20,667 nucleotides of DNA from a virus: positions 1-20,667 of the IMG/VR virus record IMGVR_UViG_3300032299_000477; one strand, given 5' to 3'. Both the position numbers and the translations under genes were made by a program. The notes under the pieces were generated by a model. That model was not told the origin of the DNA and did no database searches. It saw only the letters and a list, made by a program, of their open reading frames with translations. This document shows positions 15,726 through 20,667 of this stretch, one piece after another. The number at the start of each line of letters is the position of its first letter. The stretch's first letter is position 1.

Positions 15726-16474
15726 TGGCACGCTTTGACATATCTGGTTCCGCCAGCAGGCAGACCGGCTTGGATCGGCAAATGACAAACGATTCAATCC
15801 GGCGCGAAATTGAGCCAAGGCAAAAGGTTGAGGCTCAAAAAGCCTTCGTCGCTCCGCCGCAACCCAATCCACAAATTTCAACATTGACGGAATACGAAAG
15901 GCCGGAACCCATGAAAACACAATCCAATTTGGATGATTTACCGCTTCCCATGCAGACCGTAAATTGGGAAGCGCGGAGAGACAAACAGGGCAACCCGATT
16001 GTATACCAGTTGCCAGCCGGTGACATGGGGGGTAAGTTTGAGGTGGCTGGAATCAACGACCGGTACCATCCTGAAGCATTCAAAGCTATCTCGTCGCTCC
16101 CAGCGGAAGAAAGAGCGGAAGCGGCTGCGGAATATATCCGAAGCTACACCGCCCCATTCGTCTCCAAACTGCCCAAACCCATGCAGGCATTCGCGCAGGA
16201 TCTCGCGTTCAATCGAGGGCTGGGCGGCGCAGCACGATATATCCAGCAGGGATTGAGAAGTCTTGGCCAGAATGTTGCGGTTGACGGGAAGCTTGGACCC
16301 AAAACCATGGCCGCAATCAATAGCGTACAGCCACGCGCCTTGATGCAGGCTGCAAGCGAGGCGCAGCGCAATGACGAATACGCAAAAGCAAGAGCTAATC
16401 CTGCAAGAAAGGCTTTATTGCCTGGGCTAGAAAACAGGATTAGAAACAGATTTTCAATTCTTGGAAATGTTTAA
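15725..16474 (+). CDS. GH108/PG-binding-like virion muralytic protein
   Basis: A 249-residue protein with CAGGAG (15711-15716) before an ATG that overlaps the previous stop by one base. Residues 1-75 are polar linker. From about 80 the sequence resembles GH108-type N-acetylmuramidase domains: E82 in N-W-E-A, then D100-M-G-G-K-F-E-V-A-G-I-N-D, standing where such enzymes have Glu and then D-x-G-G...G-I. Next come F-A-Q-D-L-A-F-N-R-G-L-G-G-A-A (156-170) and V-D-G-K-L-G-P-K-T-M-A-A (186-197), the latter being the peptidoglycan-binding domain 3 pattern. It ends R-I-R-N-R-F. It would cut or bind peptidoglycan, most likely as a virion-borne lysin opening the cell wall during DNA entry, since it closes the ejection operon. 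It could also be the lysis endolysin, as no other lysin gene lies in the window. Confidence 0.72.
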   Translation: MARFDISGSASRQTGLDRQMTNDSIRREIEPRQKVEAQKAFVAPPQPNPQISTLTEYERPEPMKTQSNLDDLPLPMQTVNWEARRDKQGNPIVYQLPAGDMGGKFEVAGINDRYHPEAFKAISSLPAEERAEAAAEYIRSYTAPFVSKLPKPMQAFAQDLAFNRGLGGAARYIQQGLRSLGQNVAVDGKLGPKTMAAINSVQPRALMQAASEAQRNDEYAKARANPARKALLPGLENRIRNRFSILGNV

Positions 16475-16818
16475 GGCTTATCCATATAACTGCCAACGCT
16501 AATAGTTATTCCGTTTCTTCCAGAGTAGGCATTCCCGGTTCTAACAATTATGTCTTTATTGGATACAAATGAATTTCCAGCCCTTACAACCGCACGGTTG
16601 TCTTCGCTAAAATATGTGTTTCCAGCCCTTGTCGCAATTCCGCGTGAAGATACATAGGAATTTCCTGCTTTTGTAATAATGTCATGGCTTCCAACATAAG
16701 TATTTCCAACGCGCACAAATTGTCCGCGCCCACCATAAACAGCCGCAACATAATCATCGAAATCATCACCCATCACCGGTGCCACCAGCACCGCCATCAG
16801 GAATAGTATTGCTTTCAT
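16471..16818 (-). CDS. Secreted repeat protein, unknown function (only minus-strand gene)
   Basis: A 115-residue protein. The start at 16818 is preferred over an ATG at 16836 because a GGAG lies 9 bases upstream and because M-K-A-I-L-F-L-M-A-V-L-V-A-P-V-M-G then forms a clean N-terminal signal peptide with cleavage expected near residue 17. Residues 36-106 are five tandem repeats of 14-15 residues with consensus R-A-G-N-S/T-Y-V-S-S-x-x-I-I-T, and a sixth partial copy follows. There are no cysteines. Its stop codon overlaps the stop of the muralytic gene tail-to-tail by 4 bases, and only 37 bases separate it from the divergent nuclease gene. Composition is AT-rich. The family is not recognised. 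A moron-type gene acting in the periplasm or on the cell surface is an inference. Confidence 0.72.
   Translation of the reverse strand: MKAILFLMAVLVAPVMGDDFDDYVAAVYGGRGQFVRVGNTYVGSHDIITKAGNSYVSSRGIATRAGNTYFSEDNRAVVRAGNSFVSNKDIIVRTGNAYSGRNGITISVGSYMDKP
16501..16713 (-). repeat. Five 14-15 residue tandem repeats in secreted protein
   Basis: Reading on the minus strand, units begin at residues 36, 50, 64, 79 and 93, each starting R/K-x-G-N followed by an aromatic (Y/F), polar residues and a closing I-x-T or equivalent. Unit lengths are 14, 14, 15, 14 and 14 residues (42-45 bases). The DNA copies are diverged, so this is an old repeat held by protein structure rather than a recent slippage product. 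Confidence 0.8.
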
Positions 16819-16855
16819 GCGTAAAAACTCCAGCATCTGCGCCGCCTAGTCAAGC

Positions 16856-17236
16856 ATGAAATTATCCGCCAGACAAATCGGTGCAGTCGGCGTGGCCCGC
16901 GTGGCCGGTGCGCTGTTCCGCAACGGGTATAGCGTGCTGACCCCGATGGAGGATTTTTCCAGCTACGACCTGGTGGCCGAGCGCAACGGAAAGTTTCACC
17001 GAATCCAGATCAAGACCACCAGCAAGCCGGAACACGACAAACTTCATTATCGTTTTATGACGAGTTCCGGGCATCAGGGAAAGGTGATGTACACCAAGGC
17101 CAAGGTTGATTATATTATTTGCTGGGCGATGGATGAGGATTTATTCTGGATTCTAAAGCCGCATGAATGTCGCACCACCACCAAGAAGTTTTACCCAAAT
17201 TCAGGTTCCTCATGGCGAATCATAAACGACCTCTGA
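16856..17236 (+). CDS. PD-(D/E)XK nuclease, QxK type
   Basis: A 126-residue protein starting at ATG 16856. An N-terminal helix (I-G-A-V-G-V-A-R-V-A-G-A-L-F-R-N-G-Y) is followed by S-S-Y-D38-L-V-A-E and then H-R-I-Q51-I-K53-T-T. A D followed at about 13 residues by Q-x-K is the signature of the PDDEXK_5 / I-Ssp6803I-like group of small PD-(D/E)XK endonucleases, which includes intron-homing and resolvase-like enzymes. The Glu usually found in the first helix appears to be absent (the position reads V-A-R-V-A). The C-terminal half (Y-I-I-C-W-A-M-D-E-D-L-F-W-I-L) is the typical strand pair that follows the core. It is the first gene of the nucleic-acid module, divergent from the minus-strand gene. 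DNA cleavage is likely; the exact substrate is unknown. Confidence 0.74.
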   Translation: MKLSARQIGAVGVARVAGALFRNGYSVLTPMEDFSSYDLVAERNGKFHRIQIKTTSKPEHDKLHYRFMTSSGHQGKVMYTKAKVDYIICWAMDEDLFWILKPHECRTTTKKFYPNSGSSWRIINDL

Positions 17237-17394
17237 CCCCCAAACAGGCTTGGCGGATGTTTGAGGATGCCATTAGGGATACTAATGATATTGAAAAGGC
17301 TGCCGAATGGATACGCAGACACCCCCAAGTTGCCAAGAAGATGACCGGTGCTGGGTTATTAGCCTGCTTTGACGAGGACATAAAAAAGTATTGA
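17212..17394 (+). CDS. Small protein, unknown function
   Basis: A 60-residue protein. ATG 17212 gives a 25-base overlap with the nuclease gene; an in-frame ATG at 17167 would overlap by 70 bases and is less likely. Residues 9-55 look like two or three helices (Q-A-W-R-M-F-E-D-A-I-R, then I-E-K-A-A-E-W-I-R-R-H) with a basic N-terminus. There is no cysteine pair, signal or membrane segment. It may be a small DNA- or protein-binding helper of the surrounding nucleases, but that rests on position alone. Start choice is uncertain, as no good ribosome binding site precedes either ATG. Confidence 0.5.
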   Translation: MANHKRPLTPKQAWRMFEDAIRDTNDIEKAAEWIRRHPQVAKKMTGAGLLACFDEDIKKY

Positions 17395-17424
17395 CTCATT
17401 TTTGACACGCCCACAATGTGGGGC

Positions 17425-17859
17425 ATGGCAATCAATTCAAGACGCAAAGGCGCGGCAGGCGAGCGGGAGTTTGCCTCTTACCTAAGAGAGCAAGGCTGGC
17501 AGAAAGCACGGCGCACCCAACAATACGCCGGTGATCCAGAGGGCGGTTCCGGGGATGTGGTCTGCGCGAACTTTCCATTTCACTGCGAAATTAAGCGTTG
17601 CCAGCAGATCAAGCCGGAACAATGGATGGCGCAGGCCAAGGGCGATGCGCCGGAGGGCAAGATCCCAGCGGTGTTCTTTCGCCGCAACGGAGAGAAGAAG
17701 TGGCTGGCCATCATTGAAGCCGACGACCTTTGCGAAATCGCCCGTCATATTGCCCCTCCTAATTTCACGGTCGATGTCGTCCAGACCGCACCCGTTGCCA
17801 CGACCGTAGCCCAAGGATTTGTAATGCCTTCCACCCCACTAAACCCAAACCAAATATAG
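17425..17859 (+). CDS. PD-(D/E)XK endonuclease, resolvase-like
   Basis: A 144-residue protein from the ATG at 17425. The start at 17416 adds only three residues and is less typical of the family, which usually opens with a few residues before N-S-R-x-K-G-A-x-G-E-R-E. Here that motif reads I-N-S-R-R-K-G-A-A-G-E-R-E, with Glu at 13 and 15. Later come S-G-D44-V-V and C-E55-I-K57-R, completing the E...D...E-x-K metal site of archaeal Hjc-like and phage PD-(D/E)XK endonucleases. A C-terminal K-K-W-L-A-I-I strand supports the core sheet. It likely cleaves branched or recombination-intermediate DNA, useful for resolving replication concatemers before packaging. The tail after residue 120 is probably disordered. 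Confidence 0.75.
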   Translation: MAINSRRKGAAGEREFASYLREQGWQKARRTQQYAGDPEGGSGDVVCANFPFHCEIKRCQQIKPEQWMAQAKGDAPEGKIPAVFFRRNGEKKWLAIIEADDLCEIARHIAPPNFTVDVVQTAPVATTVAQGFVMPSTPLNPNQI

Positions 17860-17873
17860 AAAGGTAAAATAAC

Positions 17874-18521
17874 ATGAGCCTAACCATCAGCGAAACATCC
17901 AAAAACACGGAACGTCAGTTGCCCGAAGCCGGAGCGACCGTGGGCGTTCTATTCAGCCTAGTCGATCTCGGAACCCAGGAAGTGACCTGGGACGGAGAGA
18001 CCAAGTGGACCCCCAAACTCCGCTTGGCTTTCGAGTTGCCCGAACAGGTGATCGAAGGCGAGGTGACGGAGAACGGCAAGACGACCAAAGTGACGAAGCC
18101 GATGGTCGTTTCCATCGAACTCACCCGCAGCCTTGGCGAGCGCGCGACCTTGCGGAAGCACCTTGAAACTTGGCGCGGTCAGGCGTTCACCAGCAAGGAG
18201 CTTGCCAGCTTCAGTCTCAAGAACCTCTTGGGCAAGGCTTGCCTGCTGACGCTGGTTCACAAGACCAGCCAAGCCGGACGCAACTACTGCGCGATCCAAG
18301 GCATCGCCAAGTTGCCCAAGTCGATGAAGGCTCCGGCCACCACCCAAAACAGCCAGGTCTTTTACGAGATCGAGCAGGGTGAGGGAGGTCAGTTTGGCGA
18401 ACTGCCGGAATGGCTTCAAGAGAAGATCCGTTCCAGCAAAGAGTTGTCCGGTGCGTCTTCGGCACCGCAGGTCAAGGCTGCGACAAGCACTGACGCAGAC
18501 GGCAACCCGATGCCGTTCTAA
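17874..18521 (+). CDS. Single-stranded DNA-binding-like protein
   Basis: A 215-residue protein with AGAAAGG (17858-17864) nine bases before ATG. Residues 20-145 carry the pattern of a phage SSB-like OB-fold family: V-L-F-S-L-V-D-L-G-T-Q-E (25-36), K-W-T-P-K-L-R-L-A-F-E-L-P (44-56), L-R-K-H-L-E-T-W-R-G-Q-A-F (93-105), and L-K-N-L-L-G-K-A-C-L-L-T (115-126). Residues 150-205 are flexible, and the end D-A-D-G-N-P-M-P-F resembles the acidic, Phe-terminated tip that bacterial SSBs use to recruit partners (usual form D-D-D-I-P-F). It would coat replication or recombination intermediates. It lies directly before a RecB-like exonuclease, a common pairing. Identification is by recalled family pattern, not a search. 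Confidence 0.7.
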   Translation: MSLTISETSKNTERQLPEAGATVGVLFSLVDLGTQEVTWDGETKWTPKLRLAFELPEQVIEGEVTENGKTTKVTKPMVVSIELTRSLGERATLRKHLETWRGQAFTSKELASFSLKNLLGKACLLTLVHKTSQAGRNYCAIQGIAKLPKSMKAPATTQNSQVFYEIEQGEGGQFGELPEWLQEKIRSSKELSGASSAPQVKAATSTDADGNPMPF

Positions 18522-18525
18522 TCAG

Positions 18526-19350
18526 ATGGCTCTTACCCTAACCCAGAAAGAGCCTAGCCAATCCCGTCTGGTCCAAACGGACCAGGCGGGACATTGGTAT
18601 ACGGAACAAGGCGAATCCGCCCACGTTGTCATAGGAAAGAACGGCAACGAGCGCAACACCACGGTTACGGACGCACGCAAGATGGGTTTGCTCCCATCGG
18701 TCACCAGCGTCCAAGGGATCTTGCATAAAGAGCAACTGGTATCTTGGCGCATCGAACAAGCCATAATGTCTGCATTAACTCTTCCAAGAGAAGAGGGAGA
18801 GGATCTAGGCGAATATGCAAAAAGAGTTGTCAAGGACAGCAAGGAACAAACAACAAAAGCAGCGGAGCACGGGAGCCGCATGCACGAGTGCATGGAGAAC
18901 ATTCTCCTTGGAAGATCTGTTTCCACGGACGAAACTCTTGCTCCGTACATCAAGACATTCAAAAATTGGGCAGAAGAGAATGTCGACAAAACCTATTGGT
19001 GCGAGAAAAGCCTTATTGGTCCAGGTTATGCCGGACGCTGTGACGCATACGTCAGACTAAAAGGAATTGGAGATGCAATCATTGATCTGAAAAACCGCAA
19101 GATTAACAAGAAGTACAAAGCTGCGCCATGGTATCCAACTGATGCGCAACAATTGTGGGCCTATAGAAATGCGAGCGAGAATCCGCAGTGTGCCTGCGTC
19201 TCTGTTGTACTGGCATCAAATGATCCAGAATACATAAAGCATCATCAGTGGGACGAGGATGAATTGTACCAAGCCGGTATCGCTTTCTGCGCCATGCAGA
19301 AGGTTTGGGCGTGGGTTAAGGAGTATACACCACCGGGGATGAAGCTATGA
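18526..19350 (+). CDS. RecB/Cas4-like PD-(D/E)XK exonuclease
   Basis: A 274-residue protein; ATG 18526 follows the SSB stop by four bases. A GTG far upstream in the same frame would overlap the SSB gene by 140 bases and is rejected. RecB-family motifs occur in order: E-H-G-S-R-M-H120 (motif I), E160 in C-E-K-S-L, G-R-C-D173-A-Y (motif II), I-D187-L-K189-N (the DxK motif III), and Q-Q-L-W-A-Y (208-213), the RecB-family helix after the catalytic core. Such enzymes are phage 5'-3' or lambda/T7-type exonucleases acting in recombination or host-DNA degradation. There are few cysteines and no 4Fe-4S set, so a Cas4-style cluster is unlikely. A stable 13-bp hairpin lies near the start of the gene. 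Confidence 0.76.
   Translation: MALTLTQKEPSQSRLVQTDQAGHWYTEQGESAHVVIGKNGNERNTTVTDARKMGLLPSVTSVQGILHKEQLVSWRIEQAIMSALTLPREEGEDLGEYAKRVVKDSKEQTTKAAEHGSRMHECMENILLGRSVSTDETLAPYIKTFKNWAEENVDKTYWCEKSLIGPGYAGRCDAYVRLKGIGDAIIDLKNRKINKKYKAAPWYPTDAQQLWAYRNASENPQCACVSVVLASNDPEYIKHHQWDEDELYQAGIAFCAMQKVWAWVKEYTPPGMKL
18562..18591 (+). promoter_or_regulatory. 13-bp hairpin in start of exonuclease coding region
   Basis: Bases 18562-18574 pair with 18579-18591 (12 Watson-Crick pairs and one G-T wobble at 18567/18586) around a 4-base AAAC loop, beginning at about codon 13 of the exonuclease gene. A stem this long at this place could slow early translation or act as a protein-binding or RNase-processing site separating SSB from exonuclease expression. 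No U-run follows, so it is not a classic terminator. The pairing is certain from the sequence; any function is inference. Confidence 0.45.
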
Positions 19351-19643
19351 AGCCACCGACCATCGAGGAATTGGGCAAAGCCGCCGAGGACATAACGTGG
19401 CGCGTTATGGGCAAAGGCTCGGAGAAATCCGCCTACGGAGAATGGTTTCATGTTGACAAGCCGGTGCATGATTACCATATAGGTCGTGCTATGCGTCACT
19501 TGTCCACGGCCATGTTGCAGTTGCAGAAGTCAACGCCTTGCCCGGACAACAACGGCGAAACGGCTGCGGATCACCTCGAAAGGGCGTTGGTCCGCGCCTT
19601 GTTTGCCTGGGCGCAAATCAAAAAGGAAGTACCACGACTATGA
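19347..19643 (+). CDS. DUF5664-like small protein (uncertain)
   Basis: A 98-residue protein with an ATGA start overlap with the exonuclease stop. Residues 44-60 (H-I-G-R-A-M-R-H-L-S-T-A) and 75-90 (D-H-L-E-R-A-L-V-R-A-L-F-A-W) place His and Arg in two facing helices. This layout recalls DUF5664-type phage proteins linked to dNTP hydrolysis, where the pattern is R-H-x-W and H-x-x-x-A-x-x-x-x-L-F. The match is short. If right it would help control the host nucleotide pool, suiting its replication-module setting. If wrong, it is a helical phage hypothetical. It also overlaps the next gene by four bases. Confidence 0.55.
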   Translation: MKPPTIEELGKAAEDITWRVMGKGSEKSAYGEWFHVDKPVHDYHIGRAMRHLSTAMLQLQKSTPCPDNNGETAADHLERALVRALFAWAQIKKEVPRL

Positions 19644-19915
19644 AGAAAATAGAGGACATCAAAGTAACATTCATCTGGGGAGGCCGCGAAGTCACGGCAT
19701 GGGGCGACTGCGATTACAAGACGCACCGCATTGACATCGGGCCGCAGGGCTACCGCGAACACGTCATGGCGGACGTGCCTTACGATATGTCAATCTCGCG
19801 CATCACGGTTTGCCACGGTGACGCAGACATCGCCAACCCCGAGCCGGAACTGCTGGAATTTGCCGAGCAGCTTCTCATGGAGGAAGCCGACGAACAACTT
19901 TGCGAGGTGGCATGA
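19640..19915 (+). CDS. Small acidic protein, unknown function
   Basis: A 91-residue protein. ATG 19640 sits in a 4-base overlap with the gene before it, the same arrangement as at both ends of its neighbours, and is preferred over the in-frame upstream start at 19538. The first half has a beta pattern (I-K-V-T-F-I-W-G-G, then Y-K-T-H-R-I-D-I), and the second half is strongly acidic helix (E-P-E-L-L-E-F-A-E-Q-L-L-M-E-E-A-D-E). It has two cysteines outside any metal motif (residues 24 and 58) and one at the end. It is possibly an inhibitor or DNA mimic given the acidity, but that is speculation. Translation is coupled to both neighbours. Confidence 0.62.
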   Translation: MKKIEDIKVTFIWGGREVTAWGDCDYKTHRIDIGPQGYREHVMADVPYDMSISRITVCHGDADIANPEPELLEFAEQLLMEEADEQLCEVA

Positions 19916-20577
19916 AGAAAGTTGTGGTCACGCAGGCTTTCGGGGACGATTGGCTGGAGGTTCTAAAGCTGACCAAGCCGCGCATGGAGGAGTATTGCCG
20001 CAGGCACGAACAGGACTTTATCTCCATCGAGAAGCCGCTGGCGCACCCGGTGCAGTACAGCAAGCTTATCATCCCGCACCTGATGACGACCAAGGGCTAC
20101 GATGTCGTAACCTTCCTTGACGCTGATGTGCTGGTCGCGCTGGACTGCCCTGACATCTCCAAGGATGTCGAGAAGTTCTGCGCCTTTGACGAGGGTGCCT
20201 ACCTTGACCGCAAGCCGGGAATGACGGCACTGGCCAAGGCTTTTGGCTACAAGATCGAGTCAAGGTTCTACGTTAACACGGGTGTCTTTGTGGTTACGAA
20301 AAGCTTTGCCGGAATCTTCGCACAGCCGCCCATAGGATTGTTCCCCAATCACTTTGCCGAACAGACTTGGATGAACATCATGGCGCACCTGTGCGACCTG
20401 GACCTTCAGGAGCTTGATCCGTCCTTTAACTGCATGACCAGCGTGGAGGAACACTTCGGGCTGAACCGATATATGGATGCCCAGATGATCCACTACGCCG
20501 GACAATCCAACGACATGGCCAAGCTTCGCGGCCAGATTGAGGCTGACATCAAGAAGCTGGAAGAGGAGATCCGATGA
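19912..20577 (+). CDS. GT8-like glycosyltransferase
   Basis: A 221-residue protein starting in an ATGA overlap. The GT-A/GT8 pattern is clear: strand V-V-V-T-Q-A-F, helix, then F-L-D70-A-D72-V-L-V as the DxD metal-binding motif, R-F-Y-V-N122-T-G-V-F-V-V, A-E150-Q-T-W-M-N, and M-I-H194-Y-A-G197, matching the H-x-x-G tail motif of the family. It probably transfers a sugar from a nucleotide-sugar donor. Phages use such enzymes to glycosylate their own DNA bases, virion proteins, or host surface glycans. No membrane segment is present, so it is cytoplasmic. The gene sits in the replication module, which slightly favours DNA modification or a self-glycosylating role over surface conversion, but no base-modifying partner is visible. 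Confidence 0.75.
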   Translation: MKKVVVTQAFGDDWLEVLKLTKPRMEEYCRRHEQDFISIEKPLAHPVQYSKLIIPHLMTTKGYDVVTFLDADVLVALDCPDISKDVEKFCAFDEGAYLDRKPGMTALAKAFGYKIESRFYVNTGVFVVTKSFAGIFAQPPIGLFPNHFAEQTWMNIMAHLCDLDLQELDPSFNCMTSVEEHFGLNRYMDAQMIHYAGQSNDMAKLRGQIEADIKKLEEEIR

Positions 20578-20667
20578 CCCCGGTAAAGGTGATCCCGCAT
20601 GGCGACAAGTGGCGGGTAGTGACGGAGGCTATGGAGAACCCGGTTGGTCCGCGCCTGTGGGGTGCCG
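20574..20667 (+). CDS. Unknown protein, 3' truncated by window edge
   Basis: The last open frame starts at ATG 20574 in an ATGA overlap with the glycosyltransferase stop and has a strong ribosome binding site (GAGGAG, 20563-20568). The 31 visible residues (M-T-P-V-K-V-I-P-H-G-D-K-W-R-V-V) contain no stop and no recognisable domain. It continues the tightly coupled series of the replication module. Confidence 0.55.
   Translation, partial: MTPVKVIPHGDKWRVVTEAMENPVGPRLWGA

Noticed and set aside
16866-16889. Possible minus-strand promoter (GATAAT with an upstream CCGACT) for the lone minus-strand gene
   Set aside because: The -35 match is too weak and the elements lie inside the divergent nuclease gene; a promoter is expected here but this one cannot be supported.
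17391-17430. TTGACT and TTGACA boxes ahead of the resolvase-like nuclease, suggesting a sigma-70 promoter
   Set aside because: No acceptable -10 hexamer occurs at 16-18 bases from either box.
18379-18525. An upstream extension of the exonuclease gene to 18379
   Set aside because: It would overlap the SSB gene by about 140 bases, and the added residues are Arg-rich frame-shifted sequence with no link to the nuclease fold.
1-20667. tRNA genes, CRISPR arrays, insertion sequences, integrase or attachment sites
   Set aside because: No cloverleaf-like sequences, regularly spaced repeats with unique spacers, transposase motifs or recombinase motifs were seen.

Overview
The window is part of a tailed double-stranded DNA bacteriophage genome (Caudoviricetes), most likely of podovirus type. 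All supported genes but one lie on the + strand, packed with 1-4 base stop/start overlaps (TAATG, ATGA, GTGA). They include a capsid protein end, a tail adaptor and nozzle pair, and a run of ejection-type virion proteins ending in a very large (1364 aa) one and a muralytic enzyme. The sequence does not fix the host. The fibre motif around E-R-L-R-I-D-S-S-G is, from memory, common in environmental and aquatic phages. No integrase, repressor, tRNA or CRISPR array was seen, so nothing points to lysogeny.

Layout. (1) 1-285: C-terminal end of the major capsid protein, then a strong GC hairpin at 330-355 that probably ends or attenuates the capsid transcript. (2) 378-1490: five small genes of unknown or structural role, among them a Cys-less protein that begins like an FmdB zinc ribbon and a 44-aa predicted lipoprotein. 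(3) 1490-5691: host-recognition and accessory tail genes: small beta-rich proteins, a LamG-like lectin, a second tiny lipoprotein, an XhlA/holin-like membrane protein, two repetitive Thr/Ser-rich fibre proteins and a tail assembly chaperone-like protein. (4) 5695-8255: adaptor-like and beta-propeller nozzle-like proteins that would close the head-tail connector. (5) 8252-16474: a GNAT-like small protein, three medium internal or ejection proteins, the 1364-aa ejection protein, and a peptidoglycan hydrolase-like protein, together a probable DNA-ejection apparatus.

(6) 16471-16818: the only minus-strand gene, a small secreted protein made of five 14-15-residue repeats, sitting exactly at the boundary between the virion module and the next module. 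(7) 16856-20667: nucleic-acid metabolism. Three different PD-(D/E)XK nuclease-like proteins (a QxK type, an ExK resolvase-like type and a RecB/Cas4-like exonuclease) surround an SSB-like protein. Then follow small genes, a GT8-like glycosyltransferase and a truncated gene running off the end.

Base composition is patchy. AT-rich blocks (roughly 1650-2680, 4680-5690, 9119-9420, 10600-11830 and the minus-strand gene) alternate with GC-richer blocks, and some borders fall inside genes. This is what modular exchange of fibre and ejection-protein segments would leave behind. The most unusual items are the lone repeat-containing secreted protein, the nuclease/SSB cluster, the two tiny lipoproteins and the 13-bp hairpin near the start of the exonuclease gene.
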